A stretch of DNA of 64,000 nucleotides. Origin: Dictyobacter kobayashii (GTDB lineage Bacteria; Chloroflexota; Ktedonobacteria; Ktedonobacterales; Ktedonobacteraceae). How positions within the stretch are numbered: position 1 is the stretch's first letter; each line of letters starts with the position of its first letter. Location: positions 5,952,001 through 6,016,000 of the forward strand of contig NZ_BIFS01000001.1 in the NCBI RefSeq assembly GCF_003967555.1, in the 5' to 3' direction. Below are positions 18,245-27,576 of the stretch, piece after piece. The notes beneath the pieces are model-generated. The model had not been told where the DNA came from, did no database searches, and saw only the letters and a list, made by a program, of their open reading frames with translations. Position numbers and translations under genes: made by a program.

Positions 18245-20209
18245 ATGGATAAGCTAGAGATGGATATATTTAAAACTGACCTGGGTGAGATAACACCAAT
18301 GGATAATTTTGGCCGAGATGAGTCTTTTTTTCGAGCACTGATCGAAAATAGCGCAGACGCGATCGCGTTAATGAGCCCTGAGGGCCTTATTACTTATGCC
18401 AGTCCTTCAACAGAAAATGTGATTGGCTATACTTCTGAAGAGTTTATGGGACAAAATGGTTTTACTTTAATCCATCCAGATGACCTGGACGCAGTACAGG
18501 CGGCCCTGGCTCCTGTGCTGAAAACTGCCGGGCTTTCCGCCACGTTTGAGTACCGGTTTCGGCAAAAAAACGGCGAATATCGCTGGCTGCAAGGGACGGC
18601 CACCAATCTACTGCATTATCCTGCTGTGCACGCTATTCTGGGTAACTTTCGTGATATAAGCAAGCAAAAACAATCTACCGACCTGCTCCTGGCGAGTGAG
18701 GAGCAGGCTAGAATACTACTGGCCCGTGAACAGGAGGCGCTCAGGCAGGCTGAAGTGGCGCAAAAGCACCTGAATGACCTGTTTGTCCAGGCACCTGCGC
18801 TGATCAGTATACTCACTGGACCCGAACATCGCCTGGCATTGATTAATGATTCATTTCGCTGGCTCTATGGCAACCGCGAATTTACCCTGGGGAAGACCGT
18901 ACGTGAGAACTGGCCGGACCTGGAAGGTCAAGGTTTTTTTGAACTGCTCGATCGTGTTTATCAAACCGGCGTCCCGTATATGGGGAATGAAGTTTTAGCC
19001 ATGATTGACCGAGCAGGCACAGGTATACTGGAGCCCGGCTACTTCAATATTGTGTATCAACCTGCCAACGATGCACGAGGTAAAGTCAGCGGCATTATTG
19101 TCCATGCTATGGAAGTAACAGAGCAAGTCCTGGCGCGGCAACGGATTCAAAATAACGAGGCACGCCTGCGCCGACTGATTGATGCGAATATCGTAGGCGT
19201 GATCTTCTGCGATATGGAAGGCCATGTCAACGAAGCCAACGATGTTTTTTTGCAAATGGTGGGTTATACGCGCGAAGACCTGCAGGCAGGTGAAATAGAC
19301 TGGGCTAGAATGACGCCACCGGAGTACACCGAAGTTGATCTGCAGGCACTAAAGGCACTCAGAGAGAAAGGTGCTATCCCGAAACCGTACGAAAAAGCAT
19401 ACTATCGCAAGGATGGTACGCTCCTCTCGGTAGTCGTTACGGCTGCCGCCCTGGATGAGTCCAACCCCAATGAATGCGTGGCCTTCATTCTGGATAATAG
19501 CATGCAGAAAGAACTGGATCAGCGCAAAGATGATTTTATCAGCATGGCTAGCCATGAACTGAAAACGCCTGTCACCAGCATCAAAGGATTCACGCAGGTA
19601 TTGCTGAAGCGCTTTGAGAAGCGTGATGAACCAGATATTTATCGCTTTCTCTCTATTATGGATTTGCAGCTCAATAAACTCACTAAACTTATTGGCGACC
19701 TGCTCGATATTTCCAAGGCTCAGGATGGTAAACTAACCATGGAACAGAAGCCCTTTGAGCTAGATACGCTGGTTGCTGAAATAGTTGAGCAGATGCAAGC
19801 GACCACGGCCACCCATAATATCAAGCTCGAAGGAAAGACAAACACGACCATCCTGGGAGATCGAGACCGCATCGGACAGGTAATCGTGAATCTTGTAACC
19901 AACGCGATCAAATATTCACCTCGCGCCTCCACTATTGTTGTCAGAATGCTGCATAGAGAAGACCAAATAGCCGTGGTCCAGGTACAAGATTCAGGTATTG
20001 GCATCGACCCCATCCACCATAGCAAGATATTCAATCAATTTTACCGGGTAACGAATCCAGATGAACCATATCCTGGATTGGGTATCGGCCTCTACCTCTC
20101 GCGCCAGATAATTGAGAGGCATGCCGGAAAACTCTGGGTGGAGAGTACTAAGGGTGAGGGCTCGACCTTCACCTTTTCGCTACCCATTGTCCCCGATGTC
20201 CTTCCCTGA
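18245..20209 (+). CDS. PAS-domain sensor histidine kinase
   Basis: 654 residues from the first ATG. Three PAS-type sensor domains: about 27-140 (FFRALIENSADAIALMSPEG), 175-300 (LFVQAPALISILTGPEHRLA) and 305-425 (LRRLIDANIVGVIFCDMEG). Then HisKA with the phospho-acceptor in SHELKTPV (His437) and a HATPase domain ending GLGIGLYLSRQIIERHAGKLW. No transmembrane segment, so it is a cytoplasmic sensor. No response regulator lies nearby, so it is an orphan. The first ATG touches the long hairpin of repeat copy 6; starts at 18260 or 18299 are alternatives that keep all domains. Confidence 0.85.
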   Translation: MDKLEMDIFKTDLGEITPMDNFGRDESFFRALIENSADAIALMSPEGLITYASPSTENVIGYTSEEFMGQNGFTLIHPDDLDAVQAALAPVLKTAGLSATFEYRFRQKNGEYRWLQGTATNLLHYPAVHAILGNFRDISKQKQSTDLLLASEEQARILLAREQEALRQAEVAQKHLNDLFVQAPALISILTGPEHRLALINDSFRWLYGNREFTLGKTVRENWPDLEGQGFFELLDRVYQTGVPYMGNEVLAMIDRAGTGILEPGYFNIVYQPANDARGKVSGIIVHAMEVTEQVLARQRIQNNEARLRRLIDANIVGVIFCDMEGHVNEANDVFLQMVGYTREDLQAGEIDWARMTPPEYTEVDLQALKALREKGAIPKPYEKAYYRKDGTLLSVVVTAAALDESNPNECVAFILDNSMQKELDQRKDDFISMASHELKTPVTSIKGFTQVLLKRFEKRDEPDIYRFLSIMDLQLNKLTKLIGDLLDISKAQDGKLTMEQKPFELDTLVAEIVEQMQATTATHNIKLEGKTNTTILGDRDRIGQVIVNLVTNAIKYSPRASTIVVRMLHREDQIAVVQVQDSGIGIDPIHHSKIFNQFYRVTNPDEPYPGLGIGLYLSRQIIERHAGKLWVESTKGEGSTFTFSLPIVPDVLP

Positions 20210-20255
20210 TAAAAAAGGTTGATCCGCTATAATTTAATTTTTCGGGCGTAGAGGA

Positions 20256-20284
20256 GAAAAGCGGGGGCAAGCCCCGCACGTACA
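20256..20284 (+). repeat. REP-like hairpin unit
   Basis: GCGGGGGCAAGCCCCGC followed by ACGTACAG, preceded by GAGGAGAAAA as in other copies. Located after the histidine kinase. The rest of the 20210-20568 gap shows no clear promoter. Confidence 0.75.
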
Positions 20285-20568
20285 GTTATGCTATAACATA
20301 TGAAAAAAATCCTTGCAGGTAATAAGGGCTGATCACAGACGCTTACCAGGGAAAAATGATATAATTCGACTGCTACTCGGATAGCACTTTGTCGTGTGCT
20401 GGTGAGTTACCGCACCTAATGGGCTGTTGGCTATGATATCTGGTCATTATGTCAAATGGCCCCCTTTAGCTCTCATCGTTGCCCTATCCTTAAATACTAA
20501 ACACTCTGAGAGAGGGCAGGCAGTCAGGGCAGCCGAAAGAGGCGACTCACAAAGGCGGGTGAACTACT

Positions 20569-23500
20569 ATGGCGAGGCAGATCAGCGACCTACCCCACGC
20601 GCTCGACCAGGGCGAGATGCTGGCGCAGCGCTTCGCCGGCAAGAAGCCGGCAGTGTTCCTTGACTACGATGGGACTTTGACACCGATCCGCGACCGGCCC
20701 GAGGATGCTGTGATCTCGGACAGCATGCGTGATGTCGTGAGGAGGTTAGCCGAACGCGTGCCTGTGGGAGTGGTTAGCGGTCGCGACCGCCGGGTTGTGC
20801 AGGAGCTCATGGGGCTCGACAACCTGATCGTGGCTGGCAGCCACGGCTTTGACATCTGGAGCCCGTCCGGAGGGTCTATACAGCGCGAGGAAGGTGCGTC
20901 ATTCGAGGGACTGCTACGAGAGGTAGAGGCGCGGCTACGCGCCGAGCTGTCCGATCTTCCAGGAGCTCTGATTGAGCCCAAAAAGAGTTCTGTGGCCGCG
21001 CATTTCCGCCTTGTACCAGAAGAACAGCAACCCCGAGTCAAAGAGATTGTTGATACCATCCTTAGCGAGCATCCCGACGAGCTCAAGGTCACTCCAGGCA
21101 AGATGGTCTATGAGATCCAGCCCAAATTAGACTGGGACAAAGGCAAGGCGGTACTCTATCTACTTGAGGCGCTGGGTCTGGACCGAGATGATGTAGTTCC
21201 TGTTTATCTGGGTGACGATATCACTGATGAAGACGCCTTCCGAGCCCTGAAGGGGCGTGGCATTGGTATTTTCGTCGGCAGCTCCGACGATCCTGAGACC
21301 GCTGGCCGCACCACTGCCGCAGACTATATATTGAACACAATTGGAGAGGTCGAGAAGTTCCTCGACAGGTTGGCCGTCCCGGACCCAACGGAAGCAAAGC
21401 GAATGCAGTCCAGCGCGGGCTTCAGACCTGATCCAAAGGATTGGACGCTCGCTTACGATGACTTTGATCCCGAGCAGGAGAGGCTGCGGGAGGTACTGAC
21501 CTCGACCGGCAACGGCTATTTCTGCACGCGGGGCAGCGCCGAGTGGGCCGACGTAGACGACATCCACTATCCTGGTACCTATGCCCATAGTTGCTATAAC
21601 CGAGAGACAACCATCATGGGTGGTCGCCCGGTCCTCAATGAAGACCTGGTCAACCTCCCCAACTGGCTCGTACTCAAGCTCCGGATTGAAGGCAACGAGC
21701 CGATCAACCTGAAGAACGTTGAGCTGCTAAGCTACCGACACGAAGTAGACTTCCGTAACGCCACAGTGATACGCAAGCTGCGTTTCCGAGATCGTGGGGG
21801 GCGCGAAACGACGCTCGCCAGCCGGCGCTTTGTCAGCATGTTTGATATGCACCAGGCGGCTCTGGAATGGACCATCACCGCTGAAAACTGGTCCGGCAAT
21901 GTAGAGGTCATCACGGCGCTGGATGCGCGCGTCATAAACCAGGGGGTTGCCCGCTACCGCGAGCTCGAAGGTCACCATCTGCATCCAGTGGCGAGCCGAA
22001 ATCCAGGTCCGGACATCATCTCTTTGATAGCACAGACCCGCCAATCCCATATCTATGTATCTGAAGCAGCCAGAACGCGTGTATATGACGAAAATGGTGA
22101 GATAGAGATCAAGCGTGGGCTCTATCAAATGGAGGACTATGCCCACCAGACGCTAGGCTTTGAGCTCCAGCAAGGGCAACCAGTGCGAGTAGAGAAGCTC
22201 GTCTCATTCTATACCTCGCTCGACCAGGCGATCAACGAGCCACTGACCAACGCCGAGAAGGCAGTCAAATCTTTCGGTACCTTCGGCGAAGCCTTTAGCC
22301 TGCACCAGCGTGCGTGGGACGAATTGTGGGACGACTGCGATATCCGGGTGCCCAACGACGAACGGGTCCAGTTCCTACTGCGTTTTCATGCTTCGCATGT
22401 CCTGCAGACCTGCTCTCCCCACACGGCCGACCTCGACGCTGGCGTGCCCGCGCGCGGTCTCAACGGGGAAGCCTATCGCGGCCACATCTTCTGGGACGAA
22501 CTCTATGTCTATCCCTTCCTGAACTTCCGGCTACCGAAGATCACCCGTGGTCTTTTGATGTACAGGTATCGCAGGCTTGACGAGGCCCGTGCACTGGCGC
22601 GAGAAGCCGGTTACCGGGGCGCGATGTATCCCTGGCAGAGCGGTAGCGACGGCAAGGAAGAGACGCAGATCGTGCACCTCAACCCGCGTTCCGGATTATG
22701 GGAAGCCGACCTGAGCCAGAACCAGAGGCACGTGAGCGCGGCCATCTTCTACAACATCTGGCACTACCTGCAGGCCACGGGCGATACCGACTTTCTGCTC
22801 GGGCCGGGTGCCGAGATGATGATGGAGATCGCCCGTTTCTGGTCCAGTATCGCCCACTTCAACCCGGAACGTGGTCGCTACGAGATCCACGGCGTCATGG
22901 GACCCGACGAGTTCCATGAGAAATATCCAGGCTCCAGCAAGGCCGGGTTACGCAACAATGCGTACACCAACGTAATGGTGGCATGGATCTCGGACGTAGC
23001 AGGCAGGCTGCTGGATATGCTGGCGGAGCGGAGGCGACGCTCACTCTGCGAACGGATTGGCCTTACCAACCAGGAGATTGAGCTCTGGAAGGAGATGAGC
23101 CGCAAAATGTACATCCCCTTCCATGCCGATGGAGTAATCAGCCAGTTCGAGGGTTGGGAGGAGCTGGAGGAATTGGACTGGGATGCATATCGCCGGGAAT
23201 ACGGCAACATCCAGCGGCTCGACCGCATCCTGCGCGCCCAGGGAAAAGAGCCTGACCGCTACAAACTATCGAAGCAGGCAGACACCGTATTGCTATTCTA
23301 TCTTTTCCGGCAGGATGAGCTAAAGCAGATCTTTGAGCGCCTCGGTTATCCATACACGACTGAGACTTTGCGCAAGACAGTCGACTACTACGATGCTCGC
23401 ACCTCGCATGGGTCCACCCTGAGCTTCGTAACGTATGCCGGGATCTTCTCGGAGATCAATCCCGGGGTTTCCTGGGAGCGCTATATGGTGGCATTGGAGA

Positions 23501-23826
23501 GCGATGTCGGCGACATACAAGGAGGCACCACAGCCGAAGGTATCCACATGGGAGTGATGTCAGGGACGCTGGACCTGGTGCAGCGCAGCTATATGGGTGA
23601 GGTAATTCGGGACGACATCCTCTACCTCAACCCCAAGGACATGGCTCACCTACGTGGCTTAAGCCTGCCCATGCGTTTCAGAGGATTATTGATCGAGGTC
23701 ACCCTTGAGGATGGTCGCCTGCGGGTCAACGCCGAAGTTGACAGCCTGAACAGGTCCGTGAAACTGGGCGTTGGAGACCAGGTGCGAGAGATCAGGTCCG
23801 GTGAAGGCTACACTTTCATCCTCTAA
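20569..23826 (+). CDS. Trehalose-6-phosphate phosphatase / GH65 fusion
   Basis: 1,085 residues. Residues about 25-265 form a HAD phosphatase of the OtsB type: FLDYDGTLTPI (nucleophile Asp32, Asp34), VSGRDRR, and GDDITDEDAF near 215. Residues about 290-1085 form a glycoside hydrolase family 65 enzyme with N-terminal beta-sandwich and (alpha/alpha)6 barrel; MGPDEFHEKY carries the catalytic Glu at about 781. The same domain order occurs in mycobacterial OtsB1 (Rv2006). OtsB releases trehalose from trehalose-6-phosphate, and GH65 enzymes phosphorolyse or hydrolyse trehalose, maltose or related disaccharides. A single protein could thus make and turn over trehalose, but GH65 specificity is not readable here. 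The gene seems richer in G+C than its neighbours. Confidence 0.85.
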   Translation: MARQISDLPHALDQGEMLAQRFAGKKPAVFLDYDGTLTPIRDRPEDAVISDSMRDVVRRLAERVPVGVVSGRDRRVVQELMGLDNLIVAGSHGFDIWSPSGGSIQREEGASFEGLLREVEARLRAELSDLPGALIEPKKSSVAAHFRLVPEEQQPRVKEIVDTILSEHPDELKVTPGKMVYEIQPKLDWDKGKAVLYLLEALGLDRDDVVPVYLGDDITDEDAFRALKGRGIGIFVGSSDDPETAGRTTAADYILNTIGEVEKFLDRLAVPDPTEAKRMQSSAGFRPDPKDWTLAYDDFDPEQERLREVLTSTGNGYFCTRGSAEWADVDDIHYPGTYAHSCYNRETTIMGGRPVLNEDLVNLPNWLVLKLRIEGNEPINLKNVELLSYRHEVDFRNATVIRKLRFRDRGGRETTLASRRFVSMFDMHQAALEWTITAENWSGNVEVITALDARVINQGVARYRELEGHHLHPVASRNPGPDIISLIAQTRQSHIYVSEAARTRVYDENGEIEIKRGLYQMEDYAHQTLGFELQQGQPVRVEKLVSFYTSLDQAINEPLTNAEKAVKSFGTFGEAFSLHQRAWDELWDDCDIRVPNDERVQFLLRFHASHVLQTCSPHTADLDAGVPARGLNGEAYRGHIFWDELYVYPFLNFRLPKITRGLLMYRYRRLDEARALAREAGYRGAMYPWQSGSDGKEETQIVHLNPRSGLWEADLSQNQRHVSAAIFYNIWHYLQATGDTDFLLGPGAEMMMEIARFWSSIAHFNPERGRYEIHGVMGPDEFHEKYPGSSKAGLRNNAYTNVMVAWISDVAGRLLDMLAERRRRSLCERIGLTNQEIELWKEMSRKMYIPFHADGVISQFEGWEELEELDWDAYRREYGNIQRLDRILRAQGKEPDRYKLSKQADTVLLFYLFRQDELKQIFERLGYPYTTETLRKTVDYYDARTSHGSTLSFVTYAGIFSEINPGVSWERYMVALESDVGDIQGGTTAEGIHMGVMSGTLDLVQRSYMGEVIRDDILYLNPKDMAHLRGLSLPMRFRGLLIEVTLEDGRLRVNAEVDSLNRSVKLGVGDQVREIRSGEGYTFIL

Positions 23827-23865
23827 ACGAGGCGTACCAGTTTAATATGGCGGGTTGGATTCTTC

Positions 23866-25602
23866 TTATTCTTTTAACGTACAAAGAATATAAGAGGAGT
23901 TCCGAAACACCACCTGATCACAGAGCGAGGCCATCTTAATATGCATATAATCAGGTGCTACTATTGACCATGGGCCCTGTTGATAAGGACCGAAGATCAG
24001 ATACGATGATCCATTATCTGGATTGAATTCCTCGTTATTAAAATAGCGATTCAGTGGGTAAAAGACCTTGTCAACCAGCGGTGAAACCTCCGCAACAAGG
24101 AACCCACCTTCATAATAAACACGGTCATCCTGATGGATATGCGCATTGAAATAGCTGATGAGCGCCTGTTGATCGGCCATGGAGAAGATTGCCACATGTG
24201 GAAAACCATCGGAGCCATGGATATATTGGACGGCACGCCATTTATCAATAGAATGTTGGTCAAGGAAAAATTTAGGCTCCAAAACCTGGTAATTCACCAT
24301 GCTTGCCGTGGCGATAACACACAAAGCTATGTACACTAGCTTCACCCTTAGAGTAAAGGTATTCTGAATGAGTAAACCAAATGTAACACTCACCATCAGC
24401 ATACCCAATAGTATGCCTTGCCAGACGTGTCGACTCCATTCATTAGGAGCAATGAAAATAAACCATAGAAATGAGAAGGCTAGCGCCAAATACAGCATTA
24501 AGGCCAGAACTTTTTTATTGGGCGCGACAAATTTGAAAACGACAAATGGTGAAAGCAGAAGAATCGCCCATAGAACCAAGTATTGTTGTATGCCAACGTC
24601 AAGCCAGATATTTATTTTTCTTTCATTGATGCGAGCCAGGGGGGCGTGCAAGATGTCGGATAAATTGCTGATCCCACTACCAGCATCTCGGGTATTAAGA
24701 AAGATGTCTTTATTAATTGCCTCCCATCCTATATATCCAAATTGAGATGTAAGCACAAGAAAGCGGTATACTTCAAATGAAAGGTATGGCACCAGGAGCC
24801 CTACAGCCAAAAGGCACCATCGAATGAAGAGGCTTTTCCTCTCCTGACGATAGATCCACAGTTCCCGCAAAAAAAGGACCGCGAACGTTGCCGCAGGTAA
24901 GGCAAATAACGTTTTCGTTAAGATTGAAAAAGATAAGAAGAGGCCTGCGGCGAGGTAGAACAAATATTTTCTCTTTTTATAGAGAGAGAGATAATATAGA
25001 AAAAAGCTTATTAACAAATTAAGAAGTGCAATATGTTCGCCAAATGCTTCATATGCGAATTGTATTGTGAGCTGAGGAATGAGCCATAACCAGACCTCAA
25101 AAATGAGCAATGAAGATAAATTGCCGATCCACCAGGCAAAAGAAAAAAGCAGTAACAGCAATCCTGCGTAACAAAGCAAAGGCCAGGCTCTATATTGCCA
25201 CCACCCACTGCCAAAAACTCGAATAAAACCCGCCTCAGGCACTATATAACCGGGTCCGACACTTACAGCGGCAGGAAAATAGGAATAACCATTCCCATCT
25301 TGAACCGAGAACCTGTCGTGAATGCTCGGGAACGCACCTGCACCTTCTTGTGTGATCGTATTGGTGTATGAAGCATAGATGCCTCGCAAAGCGAGGTTTT
25401 TGGCGACGCCCATGAGCCAGCCACTATCTTGCTCTACAGCACCATACGGAGCCACAAAGAAAATAACCCGCAGTAGAAACACGATAACAGAGACACTAAT
25501 AATAAGTGCTGGTAGATATGCACGCAGAGTCTTCTTGCTTGTTTTCTCTTGTGTCGCGGTTTTGGTTTTTAATCCAATCAATCTTCTGCATCCTCCCAAC
25601 AA
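23866..25602 (-). CDS. GT-C family membrane glycosyltransferase (ArnT/GT39-like)
   Basis: About 570 residues with ten or more transmembrane helices. A first-loop motif near residue 60 (VEQDSGWLMGVAKNLALRG) carries the acidic residue expected of GT-C enzymes that use polyprenyl-phosphate sugars. A soluble C-terminal part follows (about 440-578). Substrate unknown; a mannosyl or arabinosyl transfer to protein or lipid at the membrane is the general family role. The start is uncertain: no ATG is near, a TTG at 25602 is possible, and a TTG at 25581 has GGGAGG upstream. The gene is noticeably AT-rich compared with the trehalose gene it faces. Confidence 0.7.
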   Translation of the reverse strand: MLGGCRRLIGLKTKTATQEKTSKKTLRAYLPALIISVSVIVFLLRVIFFVAPYGAVEQDSGWLMGVAKNLALRGIYASYTNTITQEGAGAFPSIHDRFSVQDGNGYSYFPAAVSVGPGYIVPEAGFIRVFGSGWWQYRAWPLLCYAGLLLLLFSFAWWIGNLSSLLIFEVWLWLIPQLTIQFAYEAFGEHIALLNLLISFFLYYLSLYKKRKYLFYLAAGLFLSFSILTKTLFALPAATFAVLFLRELWIYRQERKSLFIRWCLLAVGLLVPYLSFEVYRFLVLTSQFGYIGWEAINKDIFLNTRDAGSGISNLSDILHAPLARINERKINIWLDVGIQQYLVLWAILLLSPFVVFKFVAPNKKVLALMLYLALAFSFLWFIFIAPNEWSRHVWQGILLGMLMVSVTFGLLIQNTFTLRVKLVYIALCVIATASMVNYQVLEPKFFLDQHSIDKWRAVQYIHGSDGFPHVAIFSMADQQALISYFNAHIHQDDRVYYEGGFLVAEVSPLVDKVFYPLNRYFNNEEFNPDNGSSYLIFGPYQQGPWSIVAPDYMHIKMASLCDQVVFRNSSYILCTLKE

Positions 25603-25841
25603 TAGAGCCCAACGGTAGTAAAATTCTTCTATCGCATGCCAAGTCCATATTTTCTCTTTGTTCTCATTCTAGTATGATTGTGCTATTAAACGATAAATAT
25701 AAACTATTCAAGTCATTTAAATGAGGTGTACGGGTTTAAGACAGTGGGTTTCGTTGGCGAGCAGGCCTGACGGATCGACATGGTGTGTGTCATAATGAAG
25801 AAAAAACTCTAGAAATAGATAGGAAAGAACGATGACAGTGA

Positions 25842-26165
25842 GTGGCACACAATCAAACAAGATTATTCTGCCTGGATGCGTCCAGCAAGGTCAGCCGAGA
25901 AGCTGTGGTGAGTGTGTTTGCTGACACAGAGAAAGAGGGCGAGCTATTGCCTCTGTTGAGCAAGCTTGCGGTGCCTACGCTGGTGGTGCGGGCCGACCGT
26001 GCACTGGGTTCGACGCTGGATGAAAGAGCCTGGGAAGAGGTGCAGGCGCGACTTTCTGCTCCGAGTGCTGCTGTGGAGATTGCGGGGGCTTCTCATAATA
26101 TTCACCGTACTCGATTTGCTGAATTTATGCAGGTGGTGGATGGGTTTCTGAATAAGGGTGTTTGA
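25842..26165 (+). pseudogene. Alpha/beta hydrolase C-terminal remnant
   Basis: Residues 20-107 match the last third of an alpha/beta hydrolase: LLSKLAVPTLVVRADRALGS is the strand before the catalytic acid loop, and IAGASHNIHRTRFAEFMQVV holds the catalytic His. The nucleophile elbow and oxyanion strand are missing. A short open frame with an ATG at 25832 (MTVSGTQSNKIILPG) overlaps in another phase and could be what is left of the N-terminus. The gene seems to have lost its middle by deletion. Confidence 0.55.
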
Positions 26166-26189
26166 GTTGGGATGGTCTGGCGTGGGAGG

Positions 26190-26350
26190 GCTTTGTGCGT
26201 GTAAAGGGGAGATTGCGTATGGTAAGGGTCGAAGGGGAGGTGTTTGGAGGGCTGCATGCCTATGCCGCCTACGGGGGCGTTTCATGTTTATTGTGCGTTT
26301 TCGGGTGGGGGAGGAGTAAGCGGGGAAAAGCCCCGCACGTACAATTCGTT
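26190..26350 (+). repeat. Dispersed ~160-bp repeat ending in a REP-like unit
   Basis: The segment with GTTTGGAGGGC, GCCTATGCCGCCTACGGGGG and TTCGGGTGGGGGAGGA, then the GCGGGG-AAAA-CCCCGC hairpin and ACGTACAATTCGTTATTATT, recurs with few changes at 34910-35100. No protein-coding function is seen. It lies between the hydrolase remnant and the aldolase gene. Confidence 0.7.
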
Positions 26351-26506
26351 ATTATTGTTGCTTTTTTTACAATGGGGGTTTTATTTAAATTAGAGGTAGG
26401 AGGTTTAAGAGATTCGTATTGGTTGTTGTCTGCTAGCGCACCAGCGTAAGCAGTAAATGGTATTGTCTGTTGCAAGAGACCGCGTTGGTCTGACAGGTGA
26501 CTGCCT

Positions 26507-27526
26507 TTAGACGAGCTCGATAGCAGCGCGGCCACCGTAGACATCCCACCAGCCAGTGGCGCCGACGGTAACCACGCGATTGATGGCTTGAATATTTTGC
26601 ACGCCGTGCTCGGCAAGCCAGTCCTCCAACGCCTGTTGACCCTGTCGGGCATAGATTGGGATAGCGCCTTGCCAGGTCGCGCGGCCACTGAGCACGCCCG
26701 AGAAGCGCGCACCGGCTTCAGCAACCAGTTCTAGCATTTCGCAGAAGGTTGTGTCGGAGATCCCAGCGCTCAAATAGATCAATGGGAGCGTGGCTGCGCT
26801 GGCTGCGGAGCGTAGATATTCCAGGGCCTGCTGGCGGGTGTACGCTGTCTCACCAGTGAAAGCGCGCGTGCCGCTCACAAAGGCAGGGTTGACGGGCAAC
26901 TCGACCTTGAGCACATCGACGCCATAGCGCGGCTGCCCAAATTCCTCAATCACGCTCGTCACATAGGCTGGTTTTTGGCGGGCAAATGCCAACTCCTGAC
27001 TATAGCCCAACGTATGGTCATAGACTAGCGGCTCCAGGAAAAAAGGGACATCCAGTGCCAGACACTCGGCGCCGACGCGCTCAACATAGGCCTGCTTGCG
27101 TGCATTGATGTGCGCATGGTCACGGGGATTGTAATAGAGCAGGACTTTGATGGCGCGCGCGCCAGCCTCAATCAGGCGGCGCGCACTCCATTCCGGTAGC
27201 AGGTCGGGCAAGCGATCTCCCGCTTCACCTGTATAGCCGGACTTCTCATAGGCCAGCATTACCGCTGTCGTAGGCGCGCAACTGGCGATCGCTTCGAGGC
27301 CATATTCAGGATCTAGCAGCAGCGCGCTGGCATGAGGCGAGAGGACGCTAGCCACCGTCGCCTTGAATACATGCAGATCGCGTATCGTCGCATCCGCACG
27401 GCGCGCGTCGGCAATCGCCTGCAAGAGATTCAAACGATGATCAACCGCCAGGGCGGCAATGACGCCTTGCTCATTGGCGCAAGCATTTAAAGCGGCGAAT
27501 TTGCCACGGCTCATTTTGACTGTCAT
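26507..27526 (-). CDS. LacD-type aldolase (probable iolJ-equivalent)
   Basis: About 339 residues, a class I TIM-barrel aldolase of the tagatose-1,6-bisphosphate aldolase (LacD) family: LAVDHRLNLLQAI near the start, HASALLLDPEYG, FFLEPLVYD, VLKVELPVNP with a Lys in the Schiff-base position, and YLSAGISDTTF. The start is the ATG at 27526, preceded by AGGAGGG. It is the last gene of the inositol operon, where the usual last step is cleavage of 2-deoxy-5-keto-gluconate-6-phosphate by IolJ. The position suggests that this LacD-like enzyme fills that role. That assignment is inference, as true IolJ belongs to the class II FBA family. Confidence 0.75.
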   Translation of the reverse strand: MTVKMSRGKFAALNACANEQGVIAALAVDHRLNLLQAIADARRADATIRDLHVFKATVASVLSPHASALLLDPEYGLEAIASCAPTTAVMLAYEKSGYTGEAGDRLPDLLPEWSARRLIEAGARAIKVLLYYNPRDHAHINARKQAYVERVGAECLALDVPFFLEPLVYDHTLGYSQELAFARQKPAYVTSVIEEFGQPRYGVDVLKVELPVNPAFVSGTRAFTGETAYTRQQALEYLRSAASAATLPLIYLSAGISDTTFCEMLELVAEAGARFSGVLSGRATWQGAIPIYARQGQQALEDWLAEHGVQNIQAINRVVTVGATGWWDVYGGRAAIELV

Positions 27527-27576
27527 CAATATCCCTCCTGGATGTCAGATAGCAGATATTTTGTATACGGTTTTTC

